Shown one piece after another: positions 60,050 through 64,000 of a stretch of DNA of 64,000 nucleotides. The DNA is taken from positions 558,001-622,000 of the forward strand of contig NZ_JBFRGU010000001.1 in NCBI RefSeq assembly GCF_052115485.1. The letters are read 5' to 3'. The stretch is from Microvirga sp052115485 (lineage in GTDB: Bacteria; Pseudomonadota; Alphaproteobacteria; Rhizobiales; Beijerinckiaceae). A model generated the notes under the pieces. That model was not told where the DNA came from. It made no database searches and was given only the letters and a program-made list of their open reading frames with translations. The translations under genes were made by a program, and so were the position numbers. Numbering within the stretch: the stretch's first letter is position 1; the number at the start of each line of letters is the position of its first letter.

Positions 60050-60568
60050 TTAAGGCAACGCGTCATACCCGGCAGCGAATCCATTGAGGGAAACGGGGAT
60101 GCCGATCCCTTCTTCCGGCGTCTGGAACACGATGAACGTGGCCGTCTGCCCGGATTTCATCTGCGAAATGAGGTTATCTTCCATCACGACCTCCGCAACA
60201 CAACCCGTCACGAGGCAGCGCACGAAGCCGGCACGGCCGATATCGGTCTGATCGATCTTCAGGCCGAGACCTGACGGCAGAAGGACGCCAAGCTGAGATA
60301 CGACCCGCAGGAGCCGCCCTTTCCCGTCCGCCGTCTTCAGGACAATGATCACGAGCGATACGTTCGGACGGTCTTCCGCCGCTACGTTCTGGACGAGGGC
60401 GCATTGCTCCGCGCTTGCGCCAGCAGGCGTTTCGCAACGCATCTGCCAATCGCCATAGGTATTTTTAACCATGCCTTGAGCATTGGCCACATCAGCTGTG
60501 GACAACAGGGCCACCCCGAACAAGGCGGCAGCCCCGCAGCGAATCCACCGTGACAGGTTCACCGGCAT
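60050..60568 (-). CDS. Invasion-associated locus B (IalB) family protein
   Basis: A 172-residue exported protein with signal peptide MPVNLSRWIRCGAAALFGVA and cleavage near ANA-QG. The IalB pattern is clear: NTYGDWQMRCETPAGASAEQ, LVIIVLKTADGKGRLLRVVS, and RCLVTGCVAEV. Two cysteine pairs (RCE/QCAL and RCL/GCV) could form disulfides. IalB was named in Bartonella, but homologues are widespread in free-living Rhizobiales with no known role, so invasiveness is not implied. It lies 36 bp upstream of the lipoprotein gene, possibly as an operon. Confidence 0.9.
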   Translation of the reverse strand: MPVNLSRWIRCGAAALFGVALLSTADVANAQGMVKNTYGDWQMRCETPAGASAEQCALVQNVAAEDRPNVSLVIIVLKTADGKGRLLRVVSQLGVLLPSGLGLKIDQTDIGRAGFVRCLVTGCVAEVVMEDNLISQMKSGQTATFIVFQTPEEGIGIPVSLNGFAAGYDALP

Positions 60569-60869
60569 CTCCGTTTTGAATCGTTCGAAACGGCAGAAAT
60601 ACCGACCGCTTCGCTTCTGGTTCTGAGACCTGTTGGGACCATGGGGAGGGCTTCAATGTCAAGCGAAGAGGCACCGGCCAGCACACGAAAGCCGCGTTTG
60701 GCCGTTATGACGCACGAAATAGCGACGCTTGGACCGTTGCGCTTGTGCGCGTCCTGTGGTCATAGACACAAGTCATTCGGTGGTGGCGCTCGCTGGGCTC
60801 GATCATTCGCGCCCGGTTTCTGTCGCGGACAAGTGGCCATCACTTCTAAGTAGGAGCTTTGGAACACCG
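60569..60869. other. 301-bp gap between IalB gene and coxB
   Basis: The two genes are divergent, so both promoters should be here. I see TTGGACC..CTTGTGCGCG..GGTCATAGACACAAG near 60728-60772 as a weak dyad (CTTGTG..CACAAG) but no convincing -35/-10 pair. No gene is supported. The open frame upstream of coxB is not conserved. Confidence 0.5.
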
Positions 60870-61727
60870 ATGCGGATCGAGACCTCAGGACTTCGATCGG
60901 CGATCACCCTTATAACAGCGGCGGTCGCACTTGTGTTGGGCGTAAGTGAGGCATTTGCCGGCACGGGTGCCCCTTCCCCTTGGGAAATCGGCATGCAGGG
61001 CATGGTGACGGAGGTGGGGCAGAACCTGTCCACATTCCATACCTACCTCGTGTGGATCACCGCGGCGGTGTCCGTGTTTGTTCTGGCGCTGATCCTGATC
61101 ATCGTTTTCCGCTTCAGCGAAAAGCGAAACCCAACTGCTTCCAAGACCACTCACCACACCCTGCTCGAGGTCGCGTGGACCGTCGTTCCGGTGTTGATTT
61201 TGGTGGCCATCGCGATTCCCTCGTTCCGCCTCCTGCGCCTGCAGCTCATCATTCCGCCGGCGGATATCGTGGTGAAGGTCACGGGCTATGCCTGGTACTG
61301 GGGTTATGAATACCCGGCCGACCAGGGCGGTGGCTTCAAATTCGATTCCAACATGGTCGAAACCAAGGATCTGAAGCCAGACCAGCTGAAGCTTCTCACC
61401 GTCGACAACGAGATGGTGGTTCCGGTCAACAAGACCGTGAAGATCCAGGTGACCGCCGCCGACGTGCTCCATTCCTTCGCCATGCCGTCCTTCGGCGTGA
61501 AGATCGACGCGATCCCCGGCCGCCTGAACGAATCCTGGTTCAAGGCCGAGACAATCGGCACGTATCACGGCCAGTGCTCGGAACTGTGCGGCAACGGGCA
61601 TCCCTACATGCCGATCGTGATCCGCGTCGTGAGCGAGCAGGATTATGCGGCCTGGCTGACCGACTCGAAGAAGAAGTTCGCTTCGACCGACGGCGCCATC
61701 CCGCTCAAGCTCGCCATCGCCCAGTAA
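60870..61727 (+). CDS. coxB: Cytochrome c oxidase subunit II
   Basis: The 285-residue subunit II of aa3-type oxidase receives electrons from cytochrome c through its CuA centre. The ligands are complete: His201 in VLHSFAMPSFG, Cys236, Cys240, His244 and Met247 in QCSELCGNGHPYM. Two membrane helices lie near 60-82 and 98-117, and a signal peptide (cleavage near AFA) precedes. The start ATG 60870 (MRIETSGLRSAITL) follows TAGGAGC; the frame opens at 60729 but those residues are unconserved. It heads a coxB-coxA-ctaB run. Confidence 0.97.
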   Translation: MRIETSGLRSAITLITAAVALVLGVSEAFAGTGAPSPWEIGMQGMVTEVGQNLSTFHTYLVWITAAVSVFVLALILIIVFRFSEKRNPTASKTTHHTLLEVAWTVVPVLILVAIAIPSFRLLRLQLIIPPADIVVKVTGYAWYWGYEYPADQGGGFKFDSNMVETKDLKPDQLKLLTVDNEMVVPVNKTVKIQVTAADVLHSFAMPSFGVKIDAIPGRLNESWFKAETIGTYHGQCSELCGNGHPYMPIVIRVVSEQDYAAWLTDSKKKFASTDGAIPLKLAIAQ

Positions 61728-61759
61728 TTTACGAGAACAGGACCTGAGAGGTCTCCACT

Positions 61760-63379
61760 ATGGCACATGCAGTTGACGCCGCTCACGCGGATCACCACGA
61801 CCATCCGACCTTCTGGCGGCGCTGGTTCTACTCCACGAACCACAAGGATATCGGCACGCTCTATATGCTGTTCGGCTTCATCGCCGGCTGCGTCGGCGGC
61901 GCGCTTTCCATCGGCATGCGCCTCGAGCTTCAGGAGCCGGGCCTGCAATACTTCTCGAATCCGCAGGCCTTCAACGTTTTCGTGACGGGCCACGGTCTCA
62001 TCATGGTGTTCTTCATGGTGATGCCGACCCTCATTGGCGGCTTCGGTAACTGGTTCGTTCCGCTCATGATCGGTGCGCCTGACATGGCGTTCCCGCGCAT
62101 GAACAACGTCTCGTTCTGGCTGACTGTGGCCGGTTTCGCCATGCTGGTGTGCTCGCTTTTCGTCGAGGGCGCACCCGGCTCGCATGGCTTTGGCGGTGGC
62201 TGGACGGTTTATCCGCCGCTTTCGGTCAGCGGCCATCCCGGCCCGGCGCTCGATTTCGGCATTCTGGCCTTGCACCTTGCCGGTGCGGCCTCGATCCTCG
62301 GCGCGATCAACTTCATCACCACGATCCTCAACATGCGCGCTCCGGGCATGACGCTGCACAAGATGCCGCTCTTCGCCTGGGCGATGCTCGTCACCGCGTT
62401 CCTGCTGCTACTCTCGCTGCCGGTTCTCGCGGGCGCGATCACCATGCTGCTGACGGATCGTAATTTCGGCACCACCTTCTTCGATCCGTCGGGCGGTGGC
62501 GATCCGGTGCTCTACCAGCACCTGTTCTGGTTCTTCGGCCACCCCGAAGTGTACATCATGATCCTGCCGGCCTTCGGCATCGTCAGCCACATCATCTCCA
62601 CCTTCTCCAAGAAGCCTATCTTCGGTTATCTCGGCATGGCCTATGCCATGGTGGCGATCGGCGTCGTCGGCTTCGTCGTGTGGGCGCACCACATGTACAC
62701 GGTCGGCCTCTCGCTCCAGACGCAGGCCTATTTCGTGTTCGCCACCATGGTGATCGCGGTGCCGACAGGCGTGAAGATCTTTTCGTGGATCGCGACCATG
62801 TGGGGCGGCTCGATCCGCTTCACCGCCGCCATGCATTGGGCTGTCGGCTTCGTCTTCCTGTTCACGGTGGGCGGCGTCACAGGCGTCGTGCTCGCGAATG
62901 CGGGCGTCGATCGCTACATGCACGACACCTACTACGTGGTGGCCCACTTCCACTACGTGCTGTCGCTCGGCGCAGTCTTCGTGATCTTCGCCGGCATGTA
63001 CTACTGGTTCCCGAAGATCACCGGCTACGTGATGCCGGAATGGATCGGCAAGCTGCACTTCTGGATCGCCTTCGTCGGCTCCAACGTGCTGTTCTTCCCG
63101 ATGCACTTCCTCGGCCTCTCGGGCATGCCGCGCCGCTATGCGGATTATCCGGATGCGTTCGCCGGCTGGAACAAGGTGTCGTCCATCGGCTCCTACATCT
63201 TCGCCGTCGGCATCTTCGTCTTCCTCTTCGGCGTGATCTACGCGTTCATCCGCAAGGAAAAGGCTGCCGGAAATCCGTGGGGTGAGGGTGCTACGACGCT
63301 CGAATGGACGCTGCCCTCGCCGCCTCCGTTCCACCAGTTCGAAACCCTGCCGCGCATCGCGGACACGGATAGCCACTAA
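61760..63379 (+). CDS. coxA: Cytochrome c oxidase subunit I
   Basis: A 539-residue heme-copper oxidase subunit with 12 membrane helices. It binds heme a, and the heme a3-CuB oxygen-reducing site. The crosslinked His-Tyr region is YQHLFWFFGHPEVYIMILP, CuB histidines lie in VWAHHMYTVG, and the heme-ligand His pair lies in YYVVAHFHYVLSLG. HDTYYVVAHFHYVLSLG shows the typical helix X. It starts MAHAVDAAHADHHDHPTFWR. It follows coxB by 32 bp and a terminator separates it from ctaB. Confidence 0.98.
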   Translation: MAHAVDAAHADHHDHPTFWRRWFYSTNHKDIGTLYMLFGFIAGCVGGALSIGMRLELQEPGLQYFSNPQAFNVFVTGHGLIMVFFMVMPTLIGGFGNWFVPLMIGAPDMAFPRMNNVSFWLTVAGFAMLVCSLFVEGAPGSHGFGGGWTVYPPLSVSGHPGPALDFGILALHLAGAASILGAINFITTILNMRAPGMTLHKMPLFAWAMLVTAFLLLLSLPVLAGAITMLLTDRNFGTTFFDPSGGGDPVLYQHLFWFFGHPEVYIMILPAFGIVSHIISTFSKKPIFGYLGMAYAMVAIGVVGFVVWAHHMYTVGLSLQTQAYFVFATMVIAVPTGVKIFSWIATMWGGSIRFTAAMHWAVGFVFLFTVGGVTGVVLANAGVDRYMHDTYYVVAHFHYVLSLGAVFVIFAGMYYWFPKITGYVMPEWIGKLHFWIAFVGSNVLFFPMHFLGLSGMPRRYADYPDAFAGWNKVSSIGSYIFAVGIFVFLFGVIYAFIRKEKAAGNPWGEGATTLEWTLPSPPPFHQFETLPRIADTDSH

Positions 63380-63387
63380 TCGAACGA

Positions 63388-63420
63388 GCCGGGCGGTCTC
63401 GAACACGACCGCCCGCTCTT
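63388..63420 (+). terminator. Hairpin terminator after coxA
   Basis: GGGCGGTC-TCGAACAC-GACCGCCC followed by GCTCTT. It lies 9 bp after the coxA stop; ctaB therefore may need its own promoter or readthrough. Confidence 0.6.
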
Positions 63421-63517
63421 CCCCCGAGAGCTCCATGCGAGGAGCTTTCCGGGGAGGGGTTGATACTCAAAGAGGCTCCTGCGGGCGCAGGCCCCCACGC
63501 CTCGGAAGATCAAGGCC

Positions 63518-64000
63518 ATGACCAGCGTATCGAACAGCCTGACCGACAATCACAGCGAAACCTATGCCACGGCAGGTTTCTCACAGGGTGATGTGTCCGA
63601 CTATTTCGCCTTGCTGAAGCCGCGGGTGATGTTTCTCGTCGTGTTCACGGCCCTCGTCGGCATGGTCGTGGTGCACCCGAACGTGAACCCCATCATCGCT
63701 TTCGCTTCGCTTCTGATGATCGCCGTCGGCGGCGGTGCCTCGGGCTGCCTCAACATGTGGTGGGACGCGGATATCGACGCCGTGATGGTGCGCACCGCCA
63801 AGCGCCCGATCCCCGCGGGCAAGATCACCCCGAGCGAGGCTCTGGCCTTCGGCCTGACGCTCTCCGCCGGTTCGGTTCTCATCCTCGGCCTCGCCAGCAA
63901 CTGGCTCGCAGCCGGTCTTCTCGCCTTCACGATCTTCTTCTACGCCGTCATCTATTCCATGTGGCTCAAGCGCTCGACGCCGCAGAATATCGTCATCGGC
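63518..64000 (+). CDS. ctaB: Heme o synthase (protoheme farnesyltransferase), N-terminal part, cut by window edge
   Basis: Only the first 161 residues are in the window. The protein attaches a farnesyl group to heme b to make heme o, the precursor of heme a needed by CoxA. The prenyl-diphosphate motif GCLNMWWDADIDAVMVRT (N-x3-D-x3-D) and the following AKRPIPAGKITPSEALAFG are conserved, and hydrophobic segments begin at LLKPRVMFLVVFTALVGMVV. The start ATG 63518 (MTSVSNSLTDNHSE) is the only in-frame Met before the domain. It lies downstream of coxA, the usual place. Confidence 0.95.
   Translation, partial: MTSVSNSLTDNHSETYATAGFSQGDVSDYFALLKPRVMFLVVFTALVGMVVVHPNVNPIIAFASLLMIAVGGGASGCLNMWWDADIDAVMVRTAKRPIPAGKITPSEALAFGLTLSAGSVLILGLASNWLAAGLLAFTIFFYAVIYSMWLKRSTPQNIVIG

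Noticed and set aside
61643..63436. Several long minus-strand frames opposite coxA
   Set aside because: They are antisense to coxA, whose ligands and motifs are complete, and are His/Asp/Arg-rich shadows.

Overview
The window looks like ordinary chromosome from a GC-rich alphaproteobacterium, most likely in the Rhizobiales (Hyphomicrobiales). The evidence is the rnhB-ccrM neighbourhood with a CcrM-type GANTC adenine methyltransferase, a dciA-dsbA-smc cluster, an F0-only ATP synthase operon with split b'/b subunits, an IalB-family protein, an electron-transfer flavoprotein dehydrogenase, and a coxB-coxA-ctaB cytochrome oxidase cluster. I cannot name the genus. I saw no rRNA, tRNA, CRISPR array, prophage or classical insertion sequence.

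Layout. 1-4.3 kb: a CorA-type channel (cut by the window edge), an SDR and an acyl-CoA dehydrogenase on the minus strand, then tsaC. 4.4-7.4 kb: two intact wrbA quinone reductases with a decayed third copy between them and a divergent LysR regulator. 7.4-17.3 kb: MFS transporter, SleB-like wall hydrolase, XRE regulator with a divergent membrane protein, a ppdK-small membrane protein-GFA group, a secreted RTX-type protein and an L,D-transpeptidase lipoprotein. 17.4-20.9 kb: glyQ and glyS separated by a DUF559 nuclease gene bracketed by inverted repeats. 21-31 kb: S49 peptidase, two small secreted proteins, a methyltransferase, DUF2007, a polyprenyl synthase, a glycosidase-RTX fusion, a metQ pseudogene, ispE and a TPR protein. 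31-39 kb: ETF-QO, uracil-DNA glycosylase, YpfJ peptidase, MoaB, FAD monooxygenase, glycosyltransferase and radical SAM protein. 39-48.5 kb: rnhB, ccrM, LysR, mutY, dciA, dsbA and smc (replication, repair and chromosome maintenance). 48.6-51.5 kb: atpI-B-E-F'-F. 52-58 kb: the glycine cleavage operon gcvT-gcvH-osmC-gcvPA-gcvPB behind a tandem glycine riboswitch. 58-64 kb: a CBS/DUF21 protein, two small exported proteins, and coxB, coxA and ctaB (cut by the right edge).

How the genes work together. The gcv genes form one glycine-responsive unit that degrades glycine and supplies one-carbon units. The atp and cox genes build the proton channel and the terminal oxidase, and ETF-QO (with the acyl-CoA dehydrogenase) feeds electrons from beta-oxidation into quinone. 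IspE and the polyprenyl synthase supply the isoprenoid chain of ubiquinone, and CtaB makes the heme precursor for CoxA.

Most of the window is conserved core genome. The least expected structure is in the intergenic DNA, where several families of palindromic repeats occur. One brackets the DUF559 gene inside the glycyl-tRNA synthetase operon and supplies the stop codons of both glyQ and the nuclease gene. That cassette is the best candidate here for an undescribed mobile system, but this is inference from one locus. Two pseudogene relics (wrbA and metQ) were recognised by reading through their frameshifts.
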